Assembly: GCF_000473085.1 (NCBI RefSeq)
Contig: NZ_AXBA01000025.1
Span: 1 to 64,000, forward strand
Direction of reading: 5' to 3'
Origin: Azorhizobium doebereinerae UFLA1-100
Lineage (GTDB): Bacteria; Pseudomonadota; Alphaproteobacteria; Rhizobiales; Xanthobacteraceae
Length of the DNA stretch: 64,000 nt
Shown: one piece after another, positions 1 to 9,089 of the stretch
Position numbering within the stretch: position 1 is the first letter of the stretch
How the letters are laid out: every line of letters begins with the position of its first letter
The notes under the pieces: model-generated
Databases searched by the model: none
Told to the model about the DNA's origin: nothing
The model's input: only the letters and a program-made list of their open reading frames with translations
Made by a program: the position numbers and the translations under genes

Positions 1-255
1 ACAGCGACGCCCTGCGCGCCACAATCGCGGCAAGGAACGCGCAGGCGGTCATCCCGTCCAATCCATCCCGCGCCAGGAAGCATAGCCTCGACAGGCACCT
101 CTACGCTCAGCGCCACCTGATCGAATGCTGCTTCTCCAAGCTCAAGCAGTTCAGGCGTGTCGCGACCCGCTTCGAGAAGACCGCGCGAAACTACCTCGCC
201 ATCGTCACAATCGCTGCCATCGTCCTGTGGATCAGGTAACTGTCCACACCACCTA
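1..255 (+). mobile_element. Right end of an IS5-family-like insertion sequence, cut by the window edge
   Basis: The end of a transposase frame closes at 239. It is followed by a short tail, ctgtccacaccacctag (240-256), that looks like the terminal inverted repeat of an IS5-type element. The CTAG at its end would fit the short TA/CTAG-type target duplications known for parts of this family. The left end lies outside the window, so the inverted repeat cannot be matched and the exact boundary is inferred. Confidence 0.55.
3..239 (+). CDS. IS5-family-like transposase, C-terminal fragment (5' end outside window)
   Basis: The frame is open from the window edge to TAA at 237-239. It reads as the C-terminal catalytic part of a DDE transposase: a basic stretch, then HLIECCFSKLKQFRRVATR, then a hydrophobic tail ending AAIVLWIR. 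The HxxIExxFxxLKxFRR-type pattern around the last catalytic Glu is typical of the IS5/IS1031-like transposases common in alphaproteobacteria. About 78 residues are visible. Whether the full gene is intact cannot be told from here. It is the only transposon coding sequence in the window. Confidence 0.75.
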   Translation, partial: SDALRATIAARNAQAVIPSNPSRARKHSLDRHLYAQRHLIECCFSKLKQFRRVATRFEKTARNYLAIVTIAAIVLWIR

Positions 256-268
256 GAGCAACTGGACA

Positions 269-304
269 GGGCATTCCGCCGTTTCATCGAAACGGGAAAT
301 GCCC
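269..304. repeat. Near-perfect intergenic hairpin
   Basis: The arms gggcattccgccgtttc (269-285) and gaaacgggaaatgccc (289-304) pair over about 16 bp around a 3-nt loop, with a minor mismatch. It lies between the IS end and the chaA-like gene. A heptamer pair, ctgtcca (240-246) and tggacag (263-269), flanks it on the left. It could be a dispersed palindromic repeat or a transcript end structure. There is no U tract. Confidence 0.5.
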
Positions 305-406
305 TGGGCTTCCCGGCCGCCGGCGGCGTGCCGGACTTTCTTGGATCGACGGCCCCGAGCCAGGCGCAGCCTGGCTGCGACGCCGGCCTGGGCCTGGGAC
401 ACACTG

Positions 407-1471
407 ATGCGGCTGACGGTCTTCGCCTATCTGTTTCCGCTGGCCTCGCTCGGCCTCGCCATCCTCGGCCCGGTATTCGCGCTGCCGTTCTCCGGCAGGC
501 TGGCGGGGGTGGAGACATTCCTGCTGATCGGCTCGTGCTTCGCCGCCGTCCACCACGCCGAGGCGATCTCCAGCCGCATCGGCCAGCCGTTCGGCACGCT
601 GATCCTGACCCTGAGCGTCACCGTGATCGAGGTCTCGGTCCTGGTGGCGATGATGCTGAACGGCGAGAACAATCCCACCGTCGCCCGCGAGGCGGTGCTT
701 TCCACCGTCATGTTCGTCTGCACCGGCATCGTCGGCGCCTGCCTGCTGCTCGGTGCCCTGCGCCACCGCGAGCAGGAGGTTCGCCAGCAGGGCGTGAACG
801 GCTATCTGTCGGTCATCATCGCGATTTCGGTGCTCTGCCTGCTGCTGCCGGAAGCCACCAATTCCGGGCTGCGCGGCAGCTACAATAATTTCCAGGTCGC
901 CTTCATCATGGTCGGGACGGTTGTGCTCTACGGCGCCTTCCTGTTCATGCAGACGGTGCGCCACCGCGACCACTTCCTGCCCGATGAGCGCGAGGAGGAG
1001 GCGCCCGTCCGCCGGCCGCTGTGGCTGCACGTGCCCTGCCTGCTGGCAGCGCTGGCCGGCATCGTGGCGCTGTCGAGCGGGGTCGCCGCCGGGGTTGAGG
1101 AAGGGCTCGACCGGCTCGGGCTGGCGGACCCCGACGCCGTGGTCGGGGCGGTGGTGGTGGCCATGCTGCTGCTGCCGGAGACCATCACCGCCATCCGGGC
1201 GGCGCGGAACAACGAGCTCCAGCGCAGCATCAACACCGCGCTCGGCTCGGCACTCGCCACCATCGGCCTGACCATGCCGGCCATGGTGGCCGTCAGCAAT
1301 CTGGTCGGGCGGCCGCTGATCCTCGGCATCGATCCGGAGGACCGCATCCAGCTCCTGCTGGTCCTGGTGCTGTCCATCGTCAGTTTCGGCACCGGCCGTA
1401 CCAACGCGCTCAACGGCATCGTTCACCTCGTGCTGTTCGCCATCTATGTGATGACGCTGTTCGTGCCGTGA
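407..1471 (+). CDS. chaA: ChaA-type calcium/cation:proton antiporter
   Basis: This inner-membrane antiporter of the CaCA superfamily exchanges Ca2+ (and in E. coli also Na+ or K+) for H+. The protein is about 354 residues, against 366 for E. coli ChaA. It has many hydrophobic segments and an acidic loop near the middle (HFLPDEREEEAP). The C-terminus SFGTGRTNALNG followed by a final TM segment matches the ChaA ending closely, and the NNELQRSINTALGSALATI stretch is another family signature. I chose ATG 407 because the hydrophobic N-terminus then aligns with E. coli ChaA. An in-frame ATG at 299 would add 36 non-conserved residues and sits inside the hairpin at 269-304. Ribosome binding site support is weak for both. 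Confidence 0.85.
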   Translation: MRLTVFAYLFPLASLGLAILGPVFALPFSGRLAGVETFLLIGSCFAAVHHAEAISSRIGQPFGTLILTLSVTVIEVSVLVAMMLNGENNPTVAREAVLSTVMFVCTGIVGACLLLGALRHREQEVRQQGVNGYLSVIIAISVLCLLLPEATNSGLRGSYNNFQVAFIMVGTVVLYGAFLFMQTVRHRDHFLPDEREEEAPVRRPLWLHVPCLLAALAGIVALSSGVAAGVEEGLDRLGLADPDAVVGAVVVAMLLLPETITAIRAARNNELQRSINTALGSALATIGLTMPAMVAVSNLVGRPLILGIDPEDRIQLLLVLVLSIVSFGTGRTNALNGIVHLVLFAIYVMTLFVP

Positions 1472-1614
1472 GCGCGATCCCGGCCGGCCGGCCGGCCGTT
1501 CGGCGCGGCGCCGGAACGGGTGCGGCGGCATTGCCTCCGCCACGGGGGAGGTTCGGGTGGACACTGGCGGGGCGTGGTGGCATGTTCCGGCCGTCATCAA
1601 GCGAGGCGTGGCCC

Positions 1615-2025
1615 GTGAAAGAGTTGCTGCTCTACATCTTCACCTGGTGGAACAAGACCACGCCGGGGACATCGCTGTGGACACGCCGGTTCGGCGAACT
1701 CGTCGGCCATGACGAGTTTGGCAATACCTACTACCGCACCAAGGGCGGCGCCGTGGACCCGACGCTGGGCTTCGACCGGCGCTGGGTGATCTACAGCGGC
1801 TATGCCGACAGCACCACGATCCCGCCCGGCTGGTACGGCTGGATGCACCACCGCGTGGACGTGCCGCCGACCGAGGAAAACTACACGCCGCGCGACTGGC
1901 AGAAGCCGCACCAGCGCAACTTCACCGGCTCGCCTCTGGCCTATCGCCCGAAGGGCTCGGTGCAGGCGGGCGGCCATCGCCCGCGCGTGACCGGCGACTA
2001 CAACGCCTGGACGCCCGGCGAGTAG
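1615..2025 (+). CDS. NDUFA12-family accessory protein of NADH:ubiquinone oxidoreductase (complex I)
   Basis: The alphaproteobacterial homologue of the mitochondrial complex I accessory subunit NDUFA12 (B17.2) is thought to help assemble or stabilise the peripheral arm. The 136-residue protein has the family core: FTWWN near the N-terminus, GELVGHDEFGNTYYR, RRWVIYSG, PPGWYGWMHH and the ending NFTGSPLAYRP. GTG 1615 gives the expected N-terminus (MKELLLYIFTWWN) and follows a GCGAGG box. ATG 1582 is in frame but adds 11 unconserved residues. In many Hyphomicrobiales this gene lies next to the DUF2155 gene and aat, as here. Confidence 0.9.
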   Translation: MKELLLYIFTWWNKTTPGTSLWTRRFGELVGHDEFGNTYYRTKGGAVDPTLGFDRRWVIYSGYADSTTIPPGWYGWMHHRVDVPPTEENYTPRDWQKPHQRNFTGSPLAYRPKGSVQAGGHRPRVTGDYNAWTPGE

Positions 2026-2150
2026 CACCGGGCGCCGTGCCCCAAGGTTTCTTCCGCAGCACACGGATGGCGCGGCCCCGCGCCTTTGCCGTGGCCTGCC
2101 CTGGCCAAGCCTTATTGCGGGTGTTAACGAGCGGGCGGCGCCGCAGCGGC

Positions 2151-2180
2151 GTCCGCGCGGGGTGAGTCCCTGCGGCGGAC
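2151..2180 (+). other. GC-rich stem-loop in the NDUFA12-DUF2155 spacer
   Basis: The arms around gtccgc (2151-2156) and gcggac (2175-2180) can fold into a hairpin in the 216-bp gap upstream of the DUF2155 gene. There is no U tract, so it is not a classical terminator. Function unknown. Confidence 0.3.
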
Positions 2181-2241
2181 GCGGTCTTCGCGGCACATGC
2201 GGGCCGGGCCGGCCGTTCGAAACTTTCCAGGTGCGCGTCTG

Positions 2242-3018
2242 ATGCGTCTCTTCCGCCTTGCCCCCGCCATGCTCGCCTCCGCCGTGGTGGCCGCTGCGCT
2301 GACAGGAGCATGCGGAACCGCTTCCGCGCAGAGCCGCAGCGGTATCGATTCGGCGCCGCTCCTGCCGCCGGCCGGGGTCGGCACGCCGGACTATCCGGGC
2401 TATCCCACCGGCAACGGCACCCAGCAGCGCGCCCAGCCGGCGCCGCCGCCGCCCGCTCCCGCACAGCAGCAGCCATACCAGGGCATCTACGGCATCGGCG
2501 GCCAGACGCCGGGGCAGGGCCAGGGTCAGGGCCAGCCGCAAGGGCAGGCGCAGCAGGGCCGGACCGCCCGTCCGCCGGCCGGCGCGCCGCCCGCCGCCGC
2601 TCCGCCGGCCGCCGCGCCCGCGCCCGCGCCCGTCGCCCCCGTGGACAATGACGTGCAGGTGGTGCCGCCTCCGGCGGAGAAGATCGTCAATCCCACCGCC
2701 GTCTATGCCGGTCTCGACAAGATCACCGGCCGCATCACTTCGTTCGAGGTGGGCATGGGCGAGACGGTGCAGTTCGGCGCGCTCCAGGTGACGCCCCGGG
2801 CCTGCTACACCCGCCCGCCCACCGAGCCGCAGAACACCACCTCCTTCACCGAGGTGAACGAGATCACCCTCCAGGGCGAGGCCAAGCGCATCTTCACCGG
2901 CTGGATGTTCGCCTCAAGCCCCGGCCTGCATGGCGTGGAGCACCCGATCTACGACGTCTGGCTGACCGACTGCAAAGCCAGCGCGCCCGGCACCGCCAAG
3001 CCCGGCGGCCAGAAGTAG
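2242..3018 (+). CDS. DUF2155-domain secreted/periplasmic protein
   Basis: ATG 2242 gives a clear signal peptide (basic MRLFRLAP, hydrophobic run to about residue 25, then TASAQS). A Pro/Gln/Ala-rich spacer follows (about residues 45-145, with GQGQGQ-type repeats). The C-terminal DUF2155 domain runs from about residue 155 to 248. It begins at the conserved [18 protein letters not shown] and includes [30 protein letters not shown]2155 proteins are conserved in alphaproteobacteria and their function is unknown. The low-complexity spacer suggests the domain is held away from the membrane. The last 70 bp overlap the 3' end of aat on the other strand. Confidence 0.85.
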   Translation: MRLFRLAPAMLASAVVAAALTGACGTASAQSRSGIDSAPLLPPAGVGTPDYPGYPTGNGTQQRAQPAPPPPAPAQQQPYQGIYGIGGQTPGQGQGQGQPQGQAQQGRTARPPAGAPPAAAPPAAAPAPAPVAPVDNDVQVVPPPAEKIVNPTAVYAGLDKITGRITSFEVGMGETVQFGALQVTPRACYTRPPTEPQNTTSFTEVNEITLQGEAKRIFTGWMFASSPGLHGVEHPIYDVWLTDCKASAPGTAKPGGQK

Positions 3019-3626
3019 AAATCGGCCGACACCGGCAGCGCCTGCTCCAGCAGGCGGTGGTAGTGTCGGCGCGTGACTTCGATGGCGCCGAAGCCGCCGA
3101 GGTGGGTGGTGACGAACTGGGTGTCCAGCAGCGTGAAGCCGCCCGCTTTCAGCCGCGCCACCAGATGGACCAGCGCCACCTTCGAGGCGTCGCGCTCCAC
3201 ATGGAACATGCTCTCGCCGAAGAAGGCGCCGCCCAGCTCCACGCCGTAGAGCCCGCCGACGAGGCGCCCGTCGCGCCAGGCTTCCACCGTGTGGCACTGG
3301 CCGCGCTCGAACAATTCGCCATAGAGCCGGCGGATGCGCGGGTTGATCCAGGTCTTCTCGCGGCCCTCCTGCGGGGCGGCGCAGCCATTGATGACGCCGT
3401 CGAAATCGGTGTCGACGCGAATCTCGAAGCGGTCCTGCCGCACGGTGCGGGCGAGGCGCGAGGGGATGTGGAAGCCGTCCAGCGGGATGATGCCGCGCCG
3501 GTCGGGCTCGATCCAGTAGAGCCCGGGATCGTCGGCGCTTTCGGCCATGGGAAAGATGCCGCAGGCATAGGCCTTCAGCAGGACATCCGGTGTGATCTCG
3601 ACGAGGGGGTCGCGGGGACGGCTCAT
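2949..3626 (-). CDS. aat: Leucyl/phenylalanyl-tRNA--protein transferase
   Basis: This cytoplasmic N-end-rule enzyme moves Leu or Phe from charged tRNA to the N-terminal Lys or Arg of proteins, marking them for ClpAP degradation. The 225-residue protein shows the family landmarks [28 protein letters not shown], the TWIN stretch, [18 protein letters not shown] and [19 protein letters not shown] 3626 is chosen because upstream codons encode an unlikely Arg/Ala-rich leader. The gene is convergent with the DUF2155 gene, and their coding ends overlap by 70 bp, so this Aat C-terminus (ending VSQTS) is encoded antisense to DUF2155. Confidence 0.95.
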   Translation of the reverse strand: MSRPRDPLVEITPDVLLKAYACGIFPMAESADDPGLYWIEPDRRGIIPLDGFHIPSRLARTVRQDRFEIRVDTDFDGVINGCAAPQEGREKTWINPRIRRLYGELFERGQCHTVEAWRDGRLVGGLYGVELGGAFFGESMFHVERDASKVALVHLVARLKAGGFTLLDTQFVTTHLGGFGAIEVTRRHYHRLLEQALPVSADFYFWPPGLAVPGALALQSVSQTS

Positions 3627-3827
3627 GGGCGCATCATATGTCAGGTCCGAGGCGGCTTGCATCCCATCCCGGGTTCGGCGGCGAATGCAATGCGCCGCTG
3701 CGGCACGCCGCGCCGCCGCCCGCCACGTCTTGCGGCGGCGTAGTTTATTTGTCATGGAGCCGCGCTACTGGGCCACCAGGGGGCATGGTCGCAGCCCTCG
3801 TCTTCTCGTGCATCGCGGGTGTCCGTC

Positions 3828-5564
3828 ATGTTCTTCCAGTCCGCTGCCCGCAAGACGAGCGATCCTCGCCGCGCCCTGGTGTCGCCCTTCGACCTGTTCG
3901 CCTTCGTCCTGGTGTTCGGGGTGTTCGCGCTGTTCACCCAGGGCACGCAGGACACGCTGATCCCCATCGCCGACATGGAGAAGGTGCCGATCTCGCTGAG
4001 CCCGTGGGCGCTGCCGGAATATGCCCTGCGCACCACGCTGCGCATGCTCGCGGCCATGCTCGCCTCGCTGGTCTTCACCTTCGTCTACGGGGCGTTGGCG
4101 GCCAAGAGCCGGCGGGCGGAGATGGTGCTGGTGCCGGTGCTGGACATCCTCCAGTCGGTGCCGGTGCTGGGCTTCCTGTCCTTCACCGTGCTGTTCTTCA
4201 TGAACCTGTTCCCCGGCAAGGTTATCGGCGTGGAGATGGCGGCGGTGTTCGCCATCTTCACCAGCCAGGCCTGGAACATGACCTTCAGCTTCTACCAGTC
4301 GCTGAAGACCCTGCCGCGCGACCTGGAGGAGGTTTCCCGCAGCTTCCGCCTCACCGGCTGGCAGCGCTTCTGGCGCCTGGAGGTGCCGTTCTCCATGCCC
4401 GGCCTGGTGTGGAACGCCATGATGTCCATGTCCGGCGGCTGGTTCTTCGTGGTCGCCTCCGAGGCCATCTCGGTGGGCAACACCACCATCACCCTGCCGG
4501 GCATCGGCGCCTACGTCTCCACCGCCATCGCCGAGCAGAACCTTGCCGCCGTGGCCTGGTCGGTGGTGGCCATGCTGGCGGTCATCCTGATCTACGACCA
4601 ACTGCTGTTCCGCCCGCTGGTGGCCTGGGCCGACCGCTTCCGCTTCGAGCAGTCGGCGGGCGGCCCCCCGCCGCAGTCCTGGGTGCTGGATCTGGTCAAG
4701 CGCGCCCATCTGTTCCGCTGGGTGCTGTCGCCGCTCGGCGCGCTGTTCCGGGGGCTCGCCCGCATGCCGCTGCGCGCGCCGGTCGGTTTGCCGCGCCCGG
4801 TGTCCTCGGCCTGGGCCAGCCGGCCCATGGACGGCATCTGGACCGCGGCCATCATTGCGGTGGCGCTCTACGGCCTCTGGCTGATCGTCAGCTTCGTCGC
4901 CACGGAGGTGGCGCTGCGCGAGGTGCTGCACGTGCTGTGGCTCGGCTTCCTCACGCTGATCCGCGTGGCGGTGCTGATCGCTCTCGCCTCCCTCGTCTGG
5001 GTGCCGGTGGGGGTGTGGATCGGCCTTCGGCCCAAGGTCGCCAACGCGATGCAGCCGGTGGCGCAGTTCCTCGCCGCCTTTCCGGCCAACATTGTCTTCC
5101 CCTTCGCCGTGGTGGCCATCGTCCGGCTCGACCTCAACCCGGACATCTGGCTGTCGCCGCTGATGGTGCTGGGCACCCAGTGGTACATCCTGTTCAACGT
5201 CATCGCCGGCGCCAGCGCGTTTCCCAACGACATGAAGGAGGCAGCCCGCTCCTTCCATCTCAAGGGCGCGCAATGGTGGTTCAAGGTCATCCTGCCGGGG
5301 GTGTTTCCCTATTACGTCACCGGCGCGCTGACCGCGAGCGGGGGCTCCTGGAACGCCTCCATCGTCGCGGAAGTGGCGAGTTGGGGCACCACCACGCTGC
5401 ACGCTGAAGGGCTCGGCGCCTATATCGCCGATGCCACCACGGCGGCGGACTATCCGCGCATCACGCTCGGCATCGCGATCATGTCGCTCTACGTCATCGC
5501 CTTCAACCGCACCCTGTGGCGGCCGCTGTTCACCTTCGCCGCCCGGCGCCTGCGCCTGGATTGA
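3828..5564 (+). CDS. ABC transporter permease, two fused NitT/TauT-type membrane domains
   Basis: This inner-membrane subunit of an importer-type ABC system carries both permease domains in one 578-residue chain. Each half has a BPD_transp_1-like bundle with its own EAA-type coupling loop: LEEVSRSFRLTGWQ at about residue 165 and MKEAARSFHLKGAQ at about residue 468. A linker of about 100 residues lies between them (around 275-360). ATG 3828 is used; GTG 3819 is in frame. The ATPase gene follows at once. No substrate-binding protein is encoded nearby, so the substrate is unknown. The NitT/TauT class (anions, sulfonates, pyrimidine precursors) is a family-level hint only. Confidence 0.85.
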   Translation: MFFQSAARKTSDPRRALVSPFDLFAFVLVFGVFALFTQGTQDTLIPIADMEKVPISLSPWALPEYALRTTLRMLAAMLASLVFTFVYGALAAKSRRAEMVLVPVLDILQSVPVLGFLSFTVLFFMNLFPGKVIGVEMAAVFAIFTSQAWNMTFSFYQSLKTLPRDLEEVSRSFRLTGWQRFWRLEVPFSMPGLVWNAMMSMSGGWFFVVASEAISVGNTTITLPGIGAYVSTAIAEQNLAAVAWSVVAMLAVILIYDQLLFRPLVAWADRFRFEQSAGGPPPQSWVLDLVKRAHLFRWVLSPLGALFRGLARMPLRAPVGLPRPVSSAWASRPMDGIWTAAIIAVALYGLWLIVSFVATEVALREVLHVLWLGFLTLIRVAVLIALASLVWVPVGVWIGLRPKVANAMQPVAQFLAAFPANIVFPFAVVAIVRLDLNPDIWLSPLMVLGTQWYILFNVIAGASAFPNDMKEAARSFHLKGAQWWFKVILPGVFPYYVTGALTASGGSWNASIVAEVASWGTTTLHAEGLGAYIADATTAADYPRITLGIAIMSLYVIAFNRTLWRPLFTFAARRLRLD

Positions 5565-5575
5565 GGAGACCTGCC

Positions 5576-6901
5576 ATGCTCGAAACCCGATCCGCCGGCG
5601 CCGGCACGCCCCTCGTCGAGGTGTCCCATGTGGTGCAGTCGTTCCGAAAGAGCGACAACAACCGTTACCTCGTGCTGGACGATGTCTCGCTGACCATCCG
5701 CGAGGGCGAGATCGTCGGCCTGCTCGGCCGCTCGGGCTCGGGCAAGTCCACCTTGCTGCGCATCATCTCCGGCCTCGTGCCGCCCTATGCGGGCGACGTG
5801 CGCTGGCTGGGTGAGCCGGTGACCGGCCCGTGCAAGGGCCTGTCCATGGTGTTCCAGACCTTCGCGCTGTTTCCCTGGCTGACGGTGCAACAGAATGTGG
5901 AGATCGGCCTGGAGGCGCTGGGCGTCGACGCGGCCGAGCGGCTCCGCCGCGCCGAGGAGGCCATCGACCTCATCGGTCTCGGCGGCTTCGAGAACGCCTA
6001 TCCCAAGGAATTGTCCGGCGGCATGCGCCAGCGCGTGGGGTTCGCCCGGGCGCTGGTGGTGCACCCCCGCCTGATGCTGATGGACGAGCCGTTCTCCGCG
6101 CTCGACGTGCTCACCGCCGAGACGCTGCGCACCGACATCATCGACCTTTGGACCGAGGGGCGGCTGCCCATCAAGTCGATCCTCATCGTGACGCACAATA
6201 TCGAGGAAGCCGTCCTCATGTGCGACCGGGTGATGATCTTCTCCTCCAACCCCGGCCGCGTGGCCTACGAGATGCCCATCACGCTCGCGCATCCGCGCGA
6301 CCGGCTGGCGCCGGAGTTCCGCGCGCTGGTGGAGGACATCTACGCCCGCATGACCAATCGCGACGCGCCCGGCGCGGCACCGAGCCCGGGCGGGCAGCGG
6401 ACGGAGGCGGGCATTGCGACCGCGCTGGAGCCGGTCACCACCAACATCATGGCGGGCCTGCTGGAGGAACTGGCGGACGCGCCCTATGACGGGCGCGCCG
6501 ACCTGCCGGCGCTGGCCGACAGCCTCAACCTGTCGGGCGACGCGCTGTTTCCCATCGCGGAAACCTTGCAGATGCTGCGCTTCGCCGAGGTGACGCAGGG
6601 CGACATCATCCTCACGCCGGAGGGCCGCGCCTTCGTGCAGGCGGACGTGGAGCCGCGCAAGGCGCAGTTCGCCAAGCAGCTCCTGGCGCATGTGGCGCTC
6701 GCCGCCCACATCCGCCGCGTGCTGGACGAGCGCCCGAGCCACAAGGCGCCGTATTTCCGCTTCTCCGAGGAACTGGAGGACCATATGTCCGAGGAGTTCG
6801 CCGAGCGCACCTTGCGCACGGTGATCGCCTGGGGCCGCTATGGCGAGGTCTTCTCCTATGACGAGAAGACCCAGCAGTTCAGCCTGGAGGAAGAGGACTG
6901 A
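5576..6901 (+). CDS. ABC transporter ATPase with C-terminal AAA-associated domain
   Basis: This is the cytoplasmic ATPase partner of the fused permease. Walker A GRSGSGKST is at about residue 50, the Q-loop in MVFQTFALFPWLT, the signature LSGGMRQRVGFARAL, Walker B LMLMDEPFSALD and the H-loop IVTHNIEEA. The nucleotide-binding domain ends near residue 260. The remaining ~180 residues of the 441-residue protein form an extension starting TNIMAGLLEELAD. It resembles the domain called AAA-associated C-terminal and is rich in charged helices. ATG 5576 follows GAGGAG, which overlaps the permease stop, so the two genes are translationally coupled. The extension could sense a ligand or a partner; that is inference. 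Confidence 0.88.
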   Translation: MLETRSAGAGTPLVEVSHVVQSFRKSDNNRYLVLDDVSLTIREGEIVGLLGRSGSGKSTLLRIISGLVPPYAGDVRWLGEPVTGPCKGLSMVFQTFALFPWLTVQQNVEIGLEALGVDAAERLRRAEEAIDLIGLGGFENAYPKELSGGMRQRVGFARALVVHPRLMLMDEPFSALDVLTAETLRTDIIDLWTEGRLPIKSILIVTHNIEEAVLMCDRVMIFSSNPGRVAYEMPITLAHPRDRLAPEFRALVEDIYARMTNRDAPGAAPSPGGQRTEAGIATALEPVTTNIMAGLLEELADAPYDGRADLPALADSLNLSGDALFPIAETLQMLRFAEVTQGDIILTPEGRAFVQADVEPRKAQFAKQLLAHVALAAHIRRVLDERPSHKAPYFRFSEELEDHMSEEFAERTLRTVIAWGRYGEVFSYDEKTQQFSLEEED

Positions 6902-6955
6902 CGGCCACCGGCGGCCTTGCTCCGCGGCGCGTGCGCCGCGGAGGGAAGGGTCGTC

Positions 6956-7450
6956 TCAGCTTTTCTTCTGCCCGGCCGCCCATTGCTCATAGAGCGCACG
7001 CAGCGACGGCTGCTTCGGGTTCCAGGTGATGTTGTCGATGCGCCATCCGGCCGCTTCGTTGACCAGTGCCAGCGTCACCTGGGCCGGCTTGCCGAAGTTC
7101 CGGAACTTCACCACGGCGGTGCAGTGCGTCGCGTCCTGCGGCACGATGTCGGTGGTGAGCTTGGTGATGAGCCAGTCCTGGCCGCCGACGAAGAAATCCA
7201 CCTGGATCACGTCGGACAATTCGCCCGGATGGGTCTTCTCCTCGTCCACGATCAGCTTGGCCAGCGACTGGGAAAAATAGCGCTGCGCATCCGCCGGGTC
7301 CTCGCCCCAGGTTAGCCCCAGATCGTCCTGGCCGACATAGTGCTTGTAGATCGAGCCGACGAAGTCTTTCGGCGATTGCTGGGCCTGCGCGGCACCGAGC
7401 GGCAGGGCGAGCGCGAAGATGAGAAAGATGAAACGGAAGTAGTTGTGCAT
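6956..7450 (-). CDS. Small secreted protein, DUF3828-like
   Basis: This 164-residue protein has a signal peptide (MHNYFRFIFLIFALALPLG, then AAQAQQ). The mature part is a cystatin/NTF2-like small domain: RYFSQSLAKLIVDEE, QVDFFVGGQDWLI, VKFRNFGKPAQVTLALV and GWRIDNITW. The QDW...V.F.N.G.P..V.L.LV...GWRI pattern fits the DUF3828 family, whose function is unknown. ATG 7450 is preceded by GAGGGGG at good spacing; ATG 7474 is in frame but has no such site. It lies downstream of accC on the same strand, with a hairpin between them, so it is probably expressed on its own. Confidence 0.7.
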   Translation of the reverse strand: MHNYFRFIFLIFALALPLGAAQAQQSPKDFVGSIYKHYVGQDDLGLTWGEDPADAQRYFSQSLAKLIVDEEKTHPGELSDVIQVDFFVGGQDWLITKLTTDIVPQDATHCTAVVKFRNFGKPAQVTLALVNEAAGWRIDNITWNPKQPSLRALYEQWAAGQKKS

Positions 7451-7544
7451 GGCCCCCTCGAAAGCATTTCGCATGTCGCGGATTGTTTTCTTCCCAGGAA
7501 TATTCCGCTCGCCGGGAAGGGACGGCATTCTAATATGCTTTGCT

Positions 7545-7560
7545 GTCGCAGATATGCGAC
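7545..7560. promoter_or_regulatory. Inverted repeat upstream of the DUF3828-like gene
   Basis: gtcgca (7545-7550) and tgcgac (7555-7560) form a 6-bp inverted repeat with a 4-bp spacer, in the spacer upstream of the minus-strand gene starting at 7450. The surrounding bases (taatatgc, gatatgcg) are locally AT-rich, as in a promoter. A repressor site is possible; no regulator is recognised. Confidence 0.3.
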
Positions 7561-7692
7561 CACATTTCGCGGGGATAGCCGCCGCGTGCGCGAGAGGTCC
7601 ACTCCGCGGCAGGCGGCGCGGGGCATCCGTGCGGGCCGCCGCAAGGCGGCCCCGGTGCGGCAGAAGGTGCGTCGTCAAGGCTGATGGATAAG

Positions 7693-7717
7693 GGAGGGGC
7701 GCCTGGCGCGTCCCTCC
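7693..7717 (-). terminator. Stem-loop downstream of accC
   Basis: A GC-rich hairpin of about 10 bp (arms 7693-7702 and 7708-7717) lies 14-38 nt after the accC stop on the minus strand. It has no clear U run, so it may be a 3'-end stabiliser or a weak terminator. Confidence 0.4.
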
Positions 7718-7730
7718 GGGGCTTTGCGCC

Positions 7731-9089
7731 CTAGCCGGCCTTGGTGCTCTCGCCATCGGCGAGGAAATGCTCCAGCCAATGGATGTCGTAGGCACCCTCG
7801 GCGATGTCCCGGGTGCGCACCAGGGTGCGGAACAGCGGCAGCGTGGTCTCGATGCCGTCCACCACGAATTCGTCCAGCGCCCGGCGCAGGCGGCGCAGGC
7901 ATTCCTCGCGGGTGTTGCCGTGGACGATCAGCTTGCCCACCAGCGAATCGTAGTGCGGCGGGATCGTGTAGCCCTGGTAGGCATTGCTGTCGACGCGGAT
8001 GCCGAGGCCGCCGGGCACGTGATAGTGCGTGATCTTGCCGGGGGAGGGCCGGAAGGTGTGCGGGTGCTCCGCATTGATGCGGCATTCGATGGCGTGGCCG
8101 GTGAACTGCACGTCGGCCTGGGTCAGCCCCATGGGCAGGCCGGCGGCGACGCGGATCTGCTCGTTGATGAGGTCGATGCCGGTGATCATCTCGGTCACCG
8201 GATGCTCCACCTGGATGCGGGTGTTCATCTCGATGAAGTAGAACTGGCCGTTCTCGTACAGGAACTCGACCGTGCCGACGCCGAGATACTTCAGCTCGCG
8301 CATGGCCTTGGCCACGGTCTCGCCGATCTCCGCGCGCTGGGCCGCGGTGAGGGCGGGGGAGGGGGCCTCCTCCCACACCTTCTGGTGCCGGCGCTGCAGC
8401 GAACAGTCGCGCTCGCCCAGGTGCACCGCATTGCCCTTGCCGTCGCCCAGCACCTGCACCTCGATGTGCCGGGGGGTGGCGAGGTACTTCTCCAGATAGA
8501 CCGCGTCGTCGCCGAACGCCGCCTTGGCCTCGGTGCGGGCGGTGGAGAGGGCCTGGCTGAGATCGTCGGCGGTCATCGCCACCTTCATGCCGCGCCCGCC
8601 GCCGCCGGCGGCGGCCTTCACCAGCACCGGGAAGCCGATCTCGGCCGCCACGCGGTGGGCTTCTTCGTCGGAATTGATGCCACCCTCGGAGCCGGGGACG
8701 ACCGGGATGCCGAGCCGCTGCGCGGTCTTCTTGGCCTCGATCTTGTCGCCCATGATGCGGATGTGCTCGGCCTTGGGGCCGATGAAATGCACCTTGTGGT
8801 CGGCCAGGATCTCGGCGAAGCGCGCGTTCTCCGCCAGGAAGCCGTAGCCGGGATGCACCGCGTCCGCGCCGGTGATCTCGCAGGCGGCCAGCAGCGAGGG
8901 GATGTTGAGATAGCTGTCGCGGGCGGCCGGCGGGCCGATGCACACGCTCTCGTCGGCGAGGCGCACATGCATGGCGTCGGCGTCGGCGGTGGAGTGCACG
9001 GCAACGGTGGCGATGCCCAGCTCCTTGCACGCGCGCAGGATGCGCAGGGCGATCTCGCCGCGATTGGCAATCAGGATTTTCTCGAACAT
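7731..9089 (-). CDS. accC: Acetyl-CoA carboxylase, biotin carboxylase subunit
   Basis: AccC carboxylates the biotin on AccB, using ATP and bicarbonate, in the first step of fatty-acid synthesis. The 452-residue protein is close to E. coli AccC (449). It starts [20 protein letters not shown]. It has the ATP-grasp glycine loop [13 protein letters not shown], the ATP-grasp core [20 protein letters not shown], the [14 protein letters not shown] motif and a C-terminal biotin carboxylase domain containing [13 protein letters not shown] 9089 is the canonical start. AccB lies upstream on the same strand with a gap of about 160 bp. Confidence 0.98.
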   Translation of the reverse strand: MFEKILIANRGEIALRILRACKELGIATVAVHSTADADAMHVRLADESVCIGPPAARDSYLNIPSLLAACEITGADAVHPGYGFLAENARFAEILADHKVHFIGPKAEHIRIMGDKIEAKKTAQRLGIPVVPGSEGGINSDEEAHRVAAEIGFPVLVKAAAGGGGRGMKVAMTADDLSQALSTARTEAKAAFGDDAVYLEKYLATPRHIEVQVLGDGKGNAVHLGERDCSLQRRHQKVWEEAPSPALTAAQRAEIGETVAKAMRELKYLGVGTVEFLYENGQFYFIEMNTRIQVEHPVTEMITGIDLINEQIRVAAGLPMGLTQADVQFTGHAIECRINAEHPHTFRPSPGKITHYHVPGGLGIRVDSNAYQGYTIPPHYDSLVGKLIVHGNTREECLRRLRRALDEFVVDGIETTLPLFRTLVRTRDIAEGAYDIHWLEHFLADGESTKAG

